Assembly (NCBI GenBank): GCA_963725655.1
Contig: CAVRYY010000003.1
Coordinates: 124,001 to 188,000 of the forward strand
Reading direction: 5' to 3'
From: CAVRXT01 sp963725655
GTDB taxonomy: Bacteria; Acidobacteriota; Terriglobia; Acidiferrales; UBA7541
Length of the DNA stretch: 64,000 nucleotides
Under the pieces are notes generated by a model that searched no databases, was not told where the DNA came from, and saw only the letters and a program-made list of their open reading frames with translations. Of the stretch, positions 1 through 8,700 are shown one piece after another (the stretch's first letter is position 1; each line of letters opens with the position of its first letter). The position numbers were made by a program, and so were the translations under genes.

Positions 1-8
1 AGATTGGG

Positions 9-29
9 AAAGTCCCAATTTGGGACTTT
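9..29 (-). terminator. hairpin at the 3' end of serS
   Basis: A perfect 9-bp inverted repeat (9-17 with 21-29, 3-nt loop) begins within the serS stop codon. It lies where a terminator of the minus-strand gene belongs. The T-run after it on the minus strand is only three bases, so termination may be weak; on the plus strand four T's close the stem, so it could act in both directions. Confidence 0.5.
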
Positions 30-1303
30 TAGGACCGCACGGGGATGCGGTCGGTACCCATGTAGGAGCGTAGAACTTCGGGGATTACCACGGAGCCGTC
101 CGGCTGCTGATAGTTCTCGACGATGGCGATCCAGGTGCGGCCCACTGCCAGACCCGAGCCATTAAGGGTATGAAGGAACTCGCTCTTGCCACCCTTAGGC
201 TTGAATCGGATTCCCGCCCGTCGCGCCTGAAACGCTTCGCAATTGGAACACGACGATATTTCCATGAACTCACCTGAGGAAGGCAGCCACACTTCAATGT
301 CGTAGGTCTTGGCGGAGGCGAAGCCCATGTCGCCGGTGCCCAGCTGCAGGACGCGGTAATGCAGCCCCAATTTTTGCAAAACGTCTTCGGCGTCGCGGAC
401 CAGCAGTTCCAGCTCATCGTAGCTTTGTTCCGGGCGGCTGAATTTGAACATTTCGACCTTTTGAAATTGGTGCTGGCGTTTCAGGCCTCGGGTGTCTTTG
501 CCAGCGGCGCCCGCCTCCGAGCGGAAGCACGCGGTCCATGCGCACAGGCGAAGAGGAAGAGAATCGGCGTCGAGCGTGTCGTCGCGGTGGAGACTGGTGA
601 GTTCGACTTCGGAAGTAGGAGTGAGCCAAAGATCGGTGCCTTCCAGACGAAACATCTCCGCGGCAAATTTTGGCAACTGGCCGACGCCGGTGAGGGACGC
701 GGAGTTCACGATGAAGGGCGGCAGCACCTCGGTGTAGCCGTGGGCCCCGGTGTGCAGATCGAGGAAGAAATTCGCAAGCGAGCGTTCCAGGCGCGCGCCC
801 AGCCCCATGTAGACGGCGAAACGCGCCGCGGCCATTTTCACGCCGGCTTCCAGGTTCAGGATTCCGGTCCGTTCGCCGATTTCCCAATGCGGCAGCGGCG
901 TGAAATCAAATTTCGGCGGGGCGCCCCAGCGGCGAACTTCCACGTTGCCTTCCGCGCCCTTGCCCACGGGCACCGAACTGTGTGGAATATTCGGCACCAT
1001 CAGCAGAAACGCGCGCAGTTTTTCATCGAGCTGAGTTATACGCTCGTCGGACTGTTTCACTTCCTCGGATACCTGCTTCATCCGCGCGAGGATGGCGGAA
1101 GCGTCCAGCCCGGCCTTCTTCGCACGCGCAATCTCCTCGTTGGCTTTGTTCCGTTCGGCCTTAAGCCGTTCGGTGGAGGTAATGATTGAGCGTCGCTCGG
1201 CGTCGATTTCGCGGAAAGCGGCCAGATCCAGGGAGAGGCCCCGGTTTCGGGCCATTTGATCCATGGCGTCGAGATGTTCGCGAAAAAATCCTAAGTCATG
1301 CAT
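29..1303 (-). CDS. serS: seryl-tRNA synthetase
   Basis: Charges tRNA-Ser with serine in the cytoplasm, and in selenocysteine-decoding bacteria also charges tRNA-Sec before SelA acts. The 424-residue length is normal. The N-terminal 100 residues are charged and helical, as expected for the tRNA-binding coiled-coil arm. Class II synthetase motif 2 (FRSEAGAAGKDTRGLKRQHQF region) and motif 3 (GLAVGRTWIAIVENYQ) are both intact. It is a stand-alone gene transcribed leftward, divergent from the thiolase gene. The ATG at 1303 opens with MHDLGFFREH, close to usual SerS starts. The tRNA-Ser(UGA) gene later in this window is one of its substrates. Confidence 0.97.
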   Translation of the reverse strand: MHDLGFFREHLDAMDQMARNRGLSLDLAAFREIDAERRSIITSTERLKAERNKANEEIARAKKAGLDASAILARMKQVSEEVKQSDERITQLDEKLRAFLLMVPNIPHSSVPVGKGAEGNVEVRRWGAPPKFDFTPLPHWEIGERTGILNLEAGVKMAAARFAVYMGLGARLERSLANFFLDLHTGAHGYTEVLPPFIVNSASLTGVGQLPKFAAEMFRLEGTDLWLTPTSEVELTSLHRDDTLDADSLPLRLCAWTACFRSEAGAAGKDTRGLKRQHQFQKVEMFKFSRPEQSYDELELLVRDAEDVLQKLGLHYRVLQLGTGDMGFASAKTYDIEVWLPSSGEFMEISSCSNCEAFQARRAGIRFKPKGGKSEFLHTLNGSGLAVGRTWIAIVENYQQPDGSVVIPEVLRSYMGTDRIPVRS

Positions 1304-1421
1304 GAGTGAAAACAGGATACCTTAAGTGCGTTCGCACTTGGCGCAGAAAACCAGCGGGAATTCCTGGAACTAATAAAATTCGCTTTCATTGGCTCGACGA
1401 TCAGCGCGATGGCTGAGCGCG

Positions 1422-1430
1422 TGATAAAAT
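1422..1430 (+). promoter_or_regulatory. extended -10 promoter of the thiolase gene
   Basis: TG-A-TAAAAT forms an extended -10 element that ends 13 nt before the ATG at 1444. No clear -35 and no Shine-Dalgarno sequence are visible. Transcription would start about 7 nt before the ATG, giving a near-leaderless mRNA. Confidence 0.45.
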
Positions 1431-1443
1431 TGGGGCATCCAAT

Positions 1444-2745
1444 ATGAATCGAACTGTTTATATCGTTGCGGCGGTGCGCACCCCAATCGGAAAATTTGGC
1501 GGGGCGCTGGCCGAATTCACCGCCCCCGATCTGGGAGTGTTCGCGGTGCGAGCCGCGCTGGAGCGCGGGTTCGGGCTTCCGTTGCCGCCCGAGCGGACGC
1601 CGGGGGAAGGCCCGGAAATCGACATGCCGCGGATCGTAGCCGGCGGCGCCGTGCCGGATCTGCCGTGGCGAGTGAACGAACTTATCTTCGGAAACGCGCG
1701 CCCAGCCGGCCTGGGCCCCAATCCAGCGCGCCAGATTGCCTGGCGCGCGGGCCTTGGGGACGATGTGCCGGCATTCACGATAAATATGGCGTGCGCCTCC
1801 GGATTGCGATCGGTAATGCTGGGTTGGCAGCAAATTCTTTCGGGTGAAGCGGAAATTGTGGTGGCCGGCGGTGCGGAATCGATGAGCCGGGTGCCCTACT
1901 TGGTTGAAGCGCGGTGGGGATTTCGAATGGGGAATCAACCGCTGATCGATTCGATGTACCGCGACGGCTTTCTATGCCAGATCTCGAAAATGATAATGGG
2001 AGAAACGGCCGAGGTGCTGGCCGAAAAATACCAAATTACGCGGGAGGAACAGGACAAGTTCGCACTGGAAAGCCATCGTCGCGCCACGCGTGCGACAGGC
2101 GCAGGAGATTTCAATGCGGAGATAGTTCCGATCGAGCGCACCGACAAGAAGGGGAAAGTAACGCGTATTGATAGCGACGAGCATATCCGCGCGGACGTGA
2201 CGCTCGAAGCGCTGGCTAAGCTTCCTCCGGTATTCGGCCAGGCAGGAGGCGCTGCCGGAACGGTGACCGCGGGCTCGTCCAGCGGAATCACCGACGGGGC
2301 CGCTGCGGTCGTGCTGGTGAGCGAGGAAAAACTGCGCAGCCTGAATCTCACTCCTCTGGCGCGCATTGTGGACGCCACGGCTTGCGGAGTGGATCCCCGG
2401 GTAATGGGCATTGGGCCGGTCCCGGCGGTGCGGAAGCTGATGGCCCGCACCGGAACTGCCATCTCGGATTACGCGGCGGTGGAGCTCAACGAAGCTTTTT
2501 CCGCGCAAGTGCTGGCCTGCGATCGCGAACTGCACTTCGATCTGGCCCGCCTGAATCCCAACGGGGGCTCCATCGCCTTGGGGCATCCCATCGCCTGCAC
2601 TGGAGCCCGGATCCTGGCAACCCTGGTCCACCATCTGCGCCAGCCGGGGAGACTTAAAGGGGTTGGAAACAAGGTAAACAGGGGGTTGGCTACTTTGTGC
2701 GTCTCCGGCGGATTCGGTGTAGCGATGGAAATCGAAGCGCTTTAA
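1444..2745 (+). CDS. acetyl-CoA acetyltransferase (thiolase)
   Basis: Thiolase-fold enzyme that condenses or cleaves acyl-CoA and 3-ketoacyl-CoA, cytoplasmic. The nucleophilic cysteine lies in NMACASGLRS (Cys117). The GHPIACTGAR motif carries the catalytic His, and the C-terminal active-site Cys419 lies in CVSGGFG, where many family members have CIGGG. At 433 residues it is about 35 longer than the typical 395, with extra sequence near residues 40-80. An enoyl-CoA hydratase follows 28 nt downstream on the same strand, suggesting a two-gene fatty-acid or aromatic-acid beta-oxidation unit. Biosynthetic and degradative roles cannot be told apart from sequence. Confidence 0.93.
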   Translation: MNRTVYIVAAVRTPIGKFGGALAEFTAPDLGVFAVRAALERGFGLPLPPERTPGEGPEIDMPRIVAGGAVPDLPWRVNELIFGNARPAGLGPNPARQIAWRAGLGDDVPAFTINMACASGLRSVMLGWQQILSGEAEIVVAGGAESMSRVPYLVEARWGFRMGNQPLIDSMYRDGFLCQISKMIMGETAEVLAEKYQITREEQDKFALESHRRATRATGAGDFNAEIVPIERTDKKGKVTRIDSDEHIRADVTLEALAKLPPVFGQAGGAAGTVTAGSSSGITDGAAAVVLVSEEKLRSLNLTPLARIVDATACGVDPRVMGIGPVPAVRKLMARTGTAISDYAAVELNEAFSAQVLACDRELHFDLARLNPNGGSIALGHPIACTGARILATLVHHLRQPGRLKGVGNKVNRGLATLCVSGGFGVAMEIEAL

Positions 2746-2773
2746 GCTGGAACCATCGTTTCGGAGCCTCACA

Positions 2774-3595
2774 ATGATTGAAGAGTTTCGAATGGCCCAG
2801 GAATTTGGGACCATGCCCGCCCCCAAGGTGGAGGAGTTCCAGTTCCTGCGGTACCGGTTGGACGGCGAAGTGGCGCGCCTCACCCTGGACCGCCCCGAAC
2901 ACAACCTGTTGAACGAGCGGATGCTGAACGAGATCGCCGCGGCCATCAATTCGCTCTCCGACAACAAGGTGAAGTTGATCGTGATCGATTCCGCCGCGAG
3001 CGCATTTTGCGGCGGGATTGAGATCGGCGAGTACACCTCCCGGCGCGTTTTCCAGCTGGTGGATGCTTTCCAGAACGCGTTTCTGGCAATGCTGAATACT
3101 GCCAAGCCGGTGCTGGTGGTGGTTAATGGACCGGCGTTTGGCGGCGGCGCGGAATTGGCGGTGCTCGGCGACCTGGTGATTGCCACGCCGAAAGCTCGAT
3201 TCGCGCAACCGGAAATCCGGCTGGGGGTTTTCCCTCCGCTCTCGGCGGTGATCCTGCCGCACATCCTGGGGACCAAGCTCGCTTTGGAGTTGGTGCTCAC
3301 CGGCGAGGCGATCACAGCGGAACGGGCGCGAGACATCGGCTTGGTGAACTGGCTGGTGCCGGAAAATCAACTCGAGAAAACTGTGGAGCAACTGATCGCC
3401 AAGGTGTGCGCCCAGTCCGGACCGGTGCTTTCGATGGCCAAGAAGGCGATCCTGGGAAGCGTGGGCATGCCGCTGCGGGAAGGCGTGAAGAGCTCGATGA
3501 AAGTTTTCCTGAACGAGCTGGCGGAACTGGAAGATTCGCAGGAAGGCCTGCGAGCGCTGGTGGAGAAGCGCGCGCCGAAGTGGAAGAATCGCTAG
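2774..3595 (+). CDS. enoyl-CoA hydratase/isomerase family protein
   Basis: Crotonase-fold protein of 273 residues, likely hydrating an enoyl-CoA. The oxyanion-hole segments are visible as SAFCGGIEIGE and GPAFGGGAELAVLGD, and a second acidic residue follows in PEIRLGVFPP. The PEHNLLNERML start and the GGIEIGE segment resemble cyclohexa-1,5-diene-carbonyl-CoA hydratases as well as ordinary enoyl-CoA hydratases, so the substrate is open. It lies 28 nt after the thiolase and probably shares its transcript. The start at 2774 adds a short leader; an internal Met at residue 14 (MPAPKVEEF) is an alternative. Confidence 0.9.
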   Translation: MIEEFRMAQEFGTMPAPKVEEFQFLRYRLDGEVARLTLDRPEHNLLNERMLNEIAAAINSLSDNKVKLIVIDSAASAFCGGIEIGEYTSRRVFQLVDAFQNAFLAMLNTAKPVLVVVNGPAFGGGAELAVLGDLVIATPKARFAQPEIRLGVFPPLSAVILPHILGTKLALELVLTGEAITAERARDIGLVNWLVPENQLEKTVEQLIAKVCAQSGPVLSMAKKAILGSVGMPLREGVKSSMKVFLNELAELEDSQEGLRALVEKRAPKWKNR

Positions 3596-3670
3596 GCCCC
3601 GCCGAGATTGCCGTAGCGAACCAGTGATAGTGCAACTGCGGGATGAATCTTCGAGCGGCCGTGGCGTTGG

Positions 3671-3699
3671 TTGACACTTTCCTGGGACGGAAATACACT
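3671..3699 (+). promoter_or_regulatory. sigma70-type promoter of the btuF-btuC-btuD operon
   Basis: TTGACA (3671-3676), a 17-nt spacer and TACACT (3694-3699) form a good housekeeping promoter. The predicted leader to the ATG at 3820 is about 115 nt. I looked for a cobalamin riboswitch in this leader and did not recognise one. Confidence 0.6.
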
Positions 3700-3819
3700 C
3701 GCAGATGATATTGAGTTGAATCCGAGAAACTTTCTGCAAACAACGTCCACCGATCTGGTCAGTTCCTCGCAGGTTCTTGGTCGGAGTCTGGGAAATTTTT
3801 TTCTGCGCGGCGTCTCCTG

Positions 3820-4848
3820 ATGCATTTTCCAAAAGCCTACTTGCCCATTCTGATCGTCGCGCTCACTTTCACCGTCACCGCCTCGGTGGCGCAGGCGAGC
3901 CAGTCTCCGGCGCCTGCCCAGGCGGCTGAGCCCAAACCCGCTACGCAGTTTACGGATGAGCTAGGGCGCAAGGTGACGGTGGCGACCGAAGTGCGGCGCA
4001 TCGTGTCGCTGGCTCCCAATCTCACCGAAACGGTTTACGCGCTGGGTCTGCAGGAGCGGCTCGCCGGCGACACCGACTATTGCGATTACCCAAAAGAGGC
4101 GACGGCCAAGCCGCACGTGGGCGGACCGATGAGCCCCAGTATTGAGGCGATCGTGGCGCTGCACCCGGATCTGGTTCTGGCCACGACTTCGATCAACCGG
4201 ATACAAACCGTGGCGGCACTCGAACGCGTCGGAATCGCGGTGTACGTTTCCGATCCGCACTCGGTGGAAGGACTTCTGGCAGGAATTCGGAAGATCGCCG
4301 ACATCACCGGTGCCAGCGCTTCGGGGAAATCGATAGTGGACGATTTGCAGGCGCGTTTGGATTCGCTGCATGCCTCGCTGAACGGCAGCACTCCGTCGCG
4401 GGTGCTTTTCATCGTGTGGTCCAGTCCGTTGATCAGCGTTGGCCAGGGCACTTTTATTGCCGACGCGTTGAAATGGGCAGGCGCGGAATCGGTGGTGAAG
4501 TCGACCAAGAACTGGCCGGAGATGAGCATGGAGGAAATCGTGCGCCTGCGGCCTGAGTATCTGATTTTCGCGCGAGGACACGATGATCCGGATGCGGGTA
4601 ACCTGGATGTATTGCGCACGCGGCCGGTTTATCGGGATTTGAAGCCCGTGCGCGATGGTCACGTGGTCTCGGTCAGCGATTCGATCGACCGCCCAGCCCC
4701 TCGCATGATCGATGCAATCGAAGCGCTCGCGCATCAACTTCACAGTGCCGCGTTCGTCACGCGCCAGCACGATTCCGGAACGCGGGCGGAGAGATTTGCG
4801 TCTATGGCGGGCGCCAGCGGCAAGGAAGGGTGCCCATGCGGCCTCTAA
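3820..4848 (+). CDS. btuF: ABC transporter substrate-binding protein, cobalamin/BtuF type
   Basis: Periplasmic binding protein of a class II ABC importer. Residues 1-26 form a signal peptide (hydrophobic core ending near VAQA). The mature part is a BtuF/helical-backbone PBP domain: DELGRKVTVATEVRRIVSLAPNLTE, then DYCDYPKEA, PSIEAIVALHPDLVLAT and a C-terminal lobe with RVLFIVWSSPLISVGQGTF. These resemble cobalamin binders more than siderophore binders, but the ligand is inferred. The gene is first of three and overlaps the permease gene by 13 nt. A low-complexity Ala/Pro stretch follows the signal peptide. Confidence 0.88.
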   Translation: MHFPKAYLPILIVALTFTVTASVAQASQSPAPAQAAEPKPATQFTDELGRKVTVATEVRRIVSLAPNLTETVYALGLQERLAGDTDYCDYPKEATAKPHVGGPMSPSIEAIVALHPDLVLATTSINRIQTVAALERVGIAVYVSDPHSVEGLLAGIRKIADITGASASGKSIVDDLQARLDSLHASLNGSTPSRVLFIVWSSPLISVGQGTFIADALKWAGAESVVKSTKNWPEMSMEEIVRLRPEYLIFARGHDDPDAGNLDVLRTRPVYRDLKPVRDGHVVSVSDSIDRPAPRMIDAIEALAHQLHSAAFVTRQHDSGTRAERFASMAGASGKEGCPCGL

Positions 4849-5864
4849 CGCCGCGCCGGCTGCTGAGCGTCTGCGCCATTCTTGCCGGGATTCTGTTTGT
4901 CACGGTGGTGCTCTCGCTGCGACTTGGCGCTTATTCGATATCTTCGGGCGACATCGTGATGACGCTGATCAATCGGGTGATCGGGCGAACCAATCAGATT
5001 CCGAGCGAATTCAACCTGGTGGTTTTTGGTTTGCGCCTGCCGCGCATCGCGCTAGGAATTCTGGTGGGGGCCTCGCTCTCGGTTGCCGGCGCCGGATTTC
5101 AGGCGCTGCTCCGCAACCCGTTGGCCGATCCTTACGTTTTGGGGGTATCGAGCGGCGCGGCCCTGGGCGCGATTCTGAGCCTGAGCTTGGCTCCGCATTC
5201 TCCGCTGGCCATGCAAGGCGCGGCGTTCCTGGGCGCTGCGGGAACTATCGCTGCCGTTTATTTTCTGGGCCGCCGGGGGGGGCAGCTCGACAGCTCGACG
5301 CTGCTGCTGGCCGGAATTATTTCGGCATCCTTTCTCTCCGCTATTATTTCGTTTCTGATGACCACACTTGCCGGGCGGGACCTCCGCGGCATGGCGTTCT
5401 GGTTGATGGGCGACCTGTCGTCGGCGCCTCCGGCCGATCCCGGGCGGTGGTTTGGCTGGCTATTCTTTGTTTTCTTCATCGCGGCGGGTGCGATCTACAC
5501 CACCGCTTCGGACCTGAATCTGATTCTGACCGGGGAGGAAGAGGCGCGGCATCTGGGCGTGCACGTGGGGCGAGTAAAATTGGTGGTCTACGTATCAGCG
5601 TCGCTGCTGACCGGATTGGCGGTTTCTGTGAGCGGCGCGATCGGCTACGTAGGATTGCTGGTGCCGCACGTGATCCGGATGATTTTTGGATCGGATTACC
5701 GGTTGTTGATTCCGGCCACCGCGATCGGCGGCGCGATCGCGATCGTCTTTGCGGATACGCTGGCGCGCATGGTGGTCGCTCCCACCGAGTTGCCAGTCGG
5801 CGCGATGACGGCACTTGCCGGCGCTCCGGTGTTTATCTATTTACTCCGGCGGAGAATGCGATGA
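4836..5864 (+). CDS. btuC: FecCD/BtuC-type ABC transporter permease
   Basis: Inner-membrane permease of the FecCD family, 342 residues with about ten hydrophobic segments. Family hallmarks are LRLPRIALGILVGASLSVAGAGFQALLRNPLADP and GAIGYVGLLVPHVIRM, the latter being the coupling region that contacts the ATPase. The ATG at 4836 is preferred because AAGGAAGGG lies 5 nt upstream; a GTG two codons earlier overlaps that ribosome-binding site. The stop overlaps the ATPase ATG in an ATGA, so translation is probably coupled. Confidence 0.93.
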   Translation: MRPLTPRRLLSVCAILAGILFVTVVLSLRLGAYSISSGDIVMTLINRVIGRTNQIPSEFNLVVFGLRLPRIALGILVGASLSVAGAGFQALLRNPLADPYVLGVSSGAALGAILSLSLAPHSPLAMQGAAFLGAAGTIAAVYFLGRRGGQLDSSTLLLAGIISASFLSAIISFLMTTLAGRDLRGMAFWLMGDLSSAPPADPGRWFGWLFFVFFIAAGAIYTTASDLNLILTGEEEARHLGVHVGRVKLVVYVSASLLTGLAVSVSGAIGYVGLLVPHVIRMIFGSDYRLLIPATAIGGAIAIVFADTLARMVVAPTELPVGAMTALAGAPVFIYLLRRRMR

Positions 5865-6778
5865 GCGGCGCAGCCGATTCCGCCAGGGGGGCAGGATCGA
5901 GTATCGGGAGTGGCTCGTTTCCGCCGGGATCCGGACAAAATCCCGCGCGGGTGCTGGTCGAGCAGGCCACTTACGCTTACGCAGCCACCGATCGCGATGC
6001 GCCGGAGTTCACGTTAGGTCCGATCAGTTTTGAAGGGGATCGCCGCGAAGTGATTTCCATCCTGGGACCGAATGCCAGCGGGAAATCGACGATGCTGAAG
6101 CTGCTGGCCGGCGTGTTGAAACCGCTCTCGGGGCGGGTGCAGATTGACGGCAGCGACGCGAGCGAACTCGACCCACGCGTCCGCGCCCAGCGAGTCGCAC
6201 TGGTGCAGCAAGAGAGCGCGCTGCTGTTTCCGCTGCGCGTTTGGGAATACGTGCTGCAGGGGCGCTACCCCTACGGCCGGCGCCTGCGTTTCCAGAGCGC
6301 GCAGGATTGCCGGATGGCCGAAAACGCATTGCTGCAAGTGGGCGCCGACGATCTGCGCGACCGCTGGATGGAACAGCTCTCCGGCGGCGAAAAACAACGC
6401 GTAATTCTGGCACGCTCGCTGGCCCAGGAACCCGCGCTGCTCTTACTCGACGAGCCCACCCAGCATTTGGATATCGGCGGAAAAGTGGAGCTGCTGCGGC
6501 GCTTGCGCCGCCTAGCCGACGAAAATCGTTTCACCGTAATCGTGGTGACTCACGAACTGAATCTCGCCGCCGAATTTTCCGACCGCATCGTGCTGCTGCA
6601 CAAGGGAAAGTGCATGCGGACCGGCGAGCCTACCGAGGTCTACCAGCGCGACCTGCTGGAGCAGGTGTTCCAGGCGCCACTTGAAGTGCATCTGAGCGTA
6701 ACCGGGAAGCCGCGAGTGTTAGTCCGCGATCCGGATATTGCGGCGGCGCGGCCGGGGTGGACCATCGACTCGAACTGA
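5861..6778 (+). CDS. btuD: ABC transporter ATP-binding protein, cobalamin/iron-siderophore type
   Basis: ATPase subunit of the preceding importer, 305 residues. It has Walker A GPNASGKST from residue 69, the signature LSGGEKQR, Walker B LLLLDEPTQHLD and the switch His in VTHEL. It overlaps the permease stop by 4 nt (ATGA). An in-frame open stretch runs back into btuC, but the coupled ATG at 5861 is the sensible start. The first 28 residues are Gly/Ser/Ala-rich and not part of the nucleotide-binding domain. No outer-membrane BtuB receptor is seen in this operon. Confidence 0.93.
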   Translation: MSGAADSARGAGSSIGSGSFPPGSGQNPARVLVEQATYAYAATDRDAPEFTLGPISFEGDRREVISILGPNASGKSTMLKLLAGVLKPLSGRVQIDGSDASELDPRVRAQRVALVQQESALLFPLRVWEYVLQGRYPYGRRLRFQSAQDCRMAENALLQVGADDLRDRWMEQLSGGEKQRVILARSLAQEPALLLLDEPTQHLDIGGKVELLRRLRRLADENRFTVIVVTHELNLAAEFSDRIVLLHKGKCMRTGEPTEVYQRDLLEQVFQAPLEVHLSVTGKPRVLVRDPDIAAARPGWTIDSN

Positions 6779-6890
6779 ACCACCACGGAGGAGGGACATC
6801 ACTGGCCCATTGAAACCACATGGTGGGGATCTTCGCGATTGCCTGCGTCTTTGAAGGGAGCGGAATGCTGGTTGAGAGATGGAGGAAGAA

Positions 6891-7051
6891 ATGAACGCAG
6901 ACCAGGAATTCATTCTAGCGACGTATGGCGCCTTTGCCGTGCTGTTCTGATTGCGGGATACATGTACAAATCGATACGCGATTATCGAGAACGGCGTAGG
7001 AACCCCACGCTACCGTTTCCTGCAGAGAAGCGCGCGACGAATTCGCTCTGA
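6891..7051 (+). pseudogene. CcmD-like membrane microprotein, frameshifted
   Basis: An ATG at 6891 follows GGAGGAAGAA and encodes MNADQEFILATYGAFAVLF before a TGA at 6948. One reading frame over, from about 6947, the sequence continues LIAGYMYKSIRDYRERRRNP and ends at 7051. Joined by a one-base shift, the two parts give a roughly 53-residue protein. It would have one membrane span followed by a basic tail, the layout of CcmD-type heme-exporter microproteins. A missing C near 6947 would restore the frame. This may be a real lesion or a sequencing error. No other cytochrome c maturation gene is present nearby, so the family assignment is tentative. Confidence 0.4.
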
Positions 7052-7168
7052 CGCGTCAAACGACTGGCCCTAATATGCGGCTCGCCGGACTAATCCATAG
7101 GATCGCGGTTCAACTTTAGATTACCTCAGTGACTTTTTGCCTCTCCTGCGGTTCTACCACCAGCCGAA

Positions 7169-7177
7169 TGCTATAAT
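7169..7177 (+). promoter_or_regulatory. extended -10 promoter of gatB
   Basis: TG-C-TATAAT is a perfect extended -10 element whose last base is 12 nt before the gatB ATG at 7190. No Shine-Dalgarno sequence lies between. The transcript should start about 5-7 nt upstream of the ATG, so gatB is probably translated from a near-leaderless mRNA. Confidence 0.55.
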
Positions 7178-7189
7178 CGTCAGCTTATT

Positions 7190-8683
7190 ATGACGCGCAC
7201 CACACAAGAAACTGCGGCGCTGGCTCCCGATGTTCTCGCGCGTTACGAAGCGGTGATTGGGCTGGAAGTGCACGCGCAATTGGAGACGCTGACCAAAGCC
7301 TTTTGCGGCTGCTCCACGCGCTTTGGCGATGCACCGAATCAAAATACGTGCCCGGTGTGCCTGGGCCTGCCCGGCGCGCTACCGGTGCTGAACCACCGCG
7401 CGCTGGATTTGGCGTTGCGCGCATCGCTGGCGCTGCATTTGGAGATTCAGGAAAAATCGCGGTTCGCCCGAAAGAACTACTTTTATCCCGATCTGCCGAA
7501 GGGCTACCAGATTTCGATGTACGAATTGCCGCTGGCCACGGCGGGCTGGCTGGAAATTGAAGTGGAAGGCGCACGCCGGCGGATCGGAATCACCCGCTTG
7601 CACATGGAAGATGACGCGGCAAAAAATCTGCACGAGGGCTTTGCCGATTCCGATCGCTATTCCTATATCGACTACAACCGGGGCGGCGTGCCGTTGATCG
7701 AAATCGTCTCGGAACCCGACCTGCGCACCTCCGCGGAAGCCTACGCCTATCTCACCACTCTCAAGCAGATCCTCGAATACACTCAGGTGAGCGATTGCAA
7801 TATGGAGGAAGGTTCGCTCCGCTGCGACGCCAACGTCAGCGTCCGGCTGCGCGGCGAAACCAAGCTGGGTACCAAGGCCGAAGTGAAGAACCTGAATTCG
7901 TTTCGCTACCTCTCGCACGCCCTGGACTTCGAAATCGATCGGCAGATCAAGCTGATTGAATCGGGCGGTAAAGTGGTGCAGGAAACGCGGCTGTGGAACG
8001 TAGCAGCCGGCCGCACCGAGGCGATGCGCTCCAAGGAATTCGCGCACGACTACCGCTACTTTCCCGAACCCGATCTACTGCCGGTGCGGGTGACCTCGGC
8101 CGTTATTGAAGAGGTTCGCGCCGGAATGCCGGAGCTCCCGGACCGCCGCCGCGAAAGATTCGTGAGCGACTACGGAATTTCGCCCTACGATGCGGGCGTG
8201 CTTACCGCAACGCGCGCTTTGGCCGACTATTTCGAAGCGGCGGTGCGCGCCGGCGCCCCGGCGAAATCCACGGCCAACTGGATTTCCACCGAGGTGCTGC
8301 GCTGGTTGAAATATTCGGGTAAGGAGATTTCGGGTTGCCCGGTGAGCCCCGCCACGCTGGCGGATTTGCTTGCCAAGGTGGAACGCGGCGCAATTACCGC
8401 GGCAAACGGAAAACAGGTTTTGGGCAAGATGTTCGAAACGGGCAGAAGCGCGGATGAAATTATTGCGACGGATGGTCTGTCGCAAATCAGCGACGCATCT
8501 TCGATCGAGCCCATCGTTCGCGCGATCATCGCCAAAAACGCCGAGAATGTGGCAAAGTATCGCAGCGGGAACGAAGGCGTGTTTAAGTTCTTCGTGGGGC
8601 AGGTGATGCGCGAGACTCGCGGGCAGGCCAATCCTCAGTTGGTGAACGAAGTGGTGAAGCGCATGTTGGACGCAGCGAATTGA
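7190..8683 (+). CDS. gatB: aspartyl/glutamyl-tRNA(Asn/Gln) amidotransferase subunit B
   Basis: Subunit B of GatCAB, which converts Glu-tRNA(Gln) or Asp-tRNA(Asn) to the amidated form. At 497 residues it is full length. Clear family blocks are YEAVIGLEVHAQLET, CPVCLGLPGALPVLN, RKNYFYPDLPKGYQIS, HMEDDAAKN and DYNRGGVPLIEIVSEPD in the catalytic cradle, then the helical YqeY-like tail. The Cys pair CGCSTRFG...CPVC matches the zinc-binding site found in many GatB proteins. gatA and gatC are not adjacent. The Sec peroxiredoxin gene follows 17 nt downstream, so the two probably share a transcript. Confidence 0.97.
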   Translation: MTRTTQETAALAPDVLARYEAVIGLEVHAQLETLTKAFCGCSTRFGDAPNQNTCPVCLGLPGALPVLNHRALDLALRASLALHLEIQEKSRFARKNYFYPDLPKGYQISMYELPLATAGWLEIEVEGARRRIGITRLHMEDDAAKNLHEGFADSDRYSYIDYNRGGVPLIEIVSEPDLRTSAEAYAYLTTLKQILEYTQVSDCNMEEGSLRCDANVSVRLRGETKLGTKAEVKNLNSFRYLSHALDFEIDRQIKLIESGGKVVQETRLWNVAAGRTEAMRSKEFAHDYRYFPEPDLLPVRVTSAVIEEVRAGMPELPDRRRERFVSDYGISPYDAGVLTATRALADYFEAAVRAGAPAKSTANWISTEVLRWLKYSGKEISGCPVSPATLADLLAKVERGAITAANGKQVLGKMFETGRSADEIIATDGLSQISDASSIEPIVRAIIAKNAENVAKYRSGNEGVFKFFVGQVMRETRGQANPQLVNEVVKRMLDAAN

Positions 8684-8700
8684 CGCCCTCGGGGAGCCAC

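Noticed and set aside
1972..3336. 454-codon minus-strand reading frame across the thiolase and hydratase genes
   Set aside because: It is antisense to two well-supported genes, has low-complexity Arg/Ser/Ala content and no family features. It is a shadow of GC-rich codon use, as are other long antisense frames in the window.
3596..3819. Cobalamin riboswitch before btuF
   Set aside because: I could not find the B12-box or the flanking conserved helices on the plus strand; only an ordinary promoter is visible.
6891..6950. TGA in the CcmD-like gene as another selenocysteine codon
   Set aside because: Reading through TGA at 6948 does not continue into the membrane segment; the continuation lies in a different frame. 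A frameshift explains it better.
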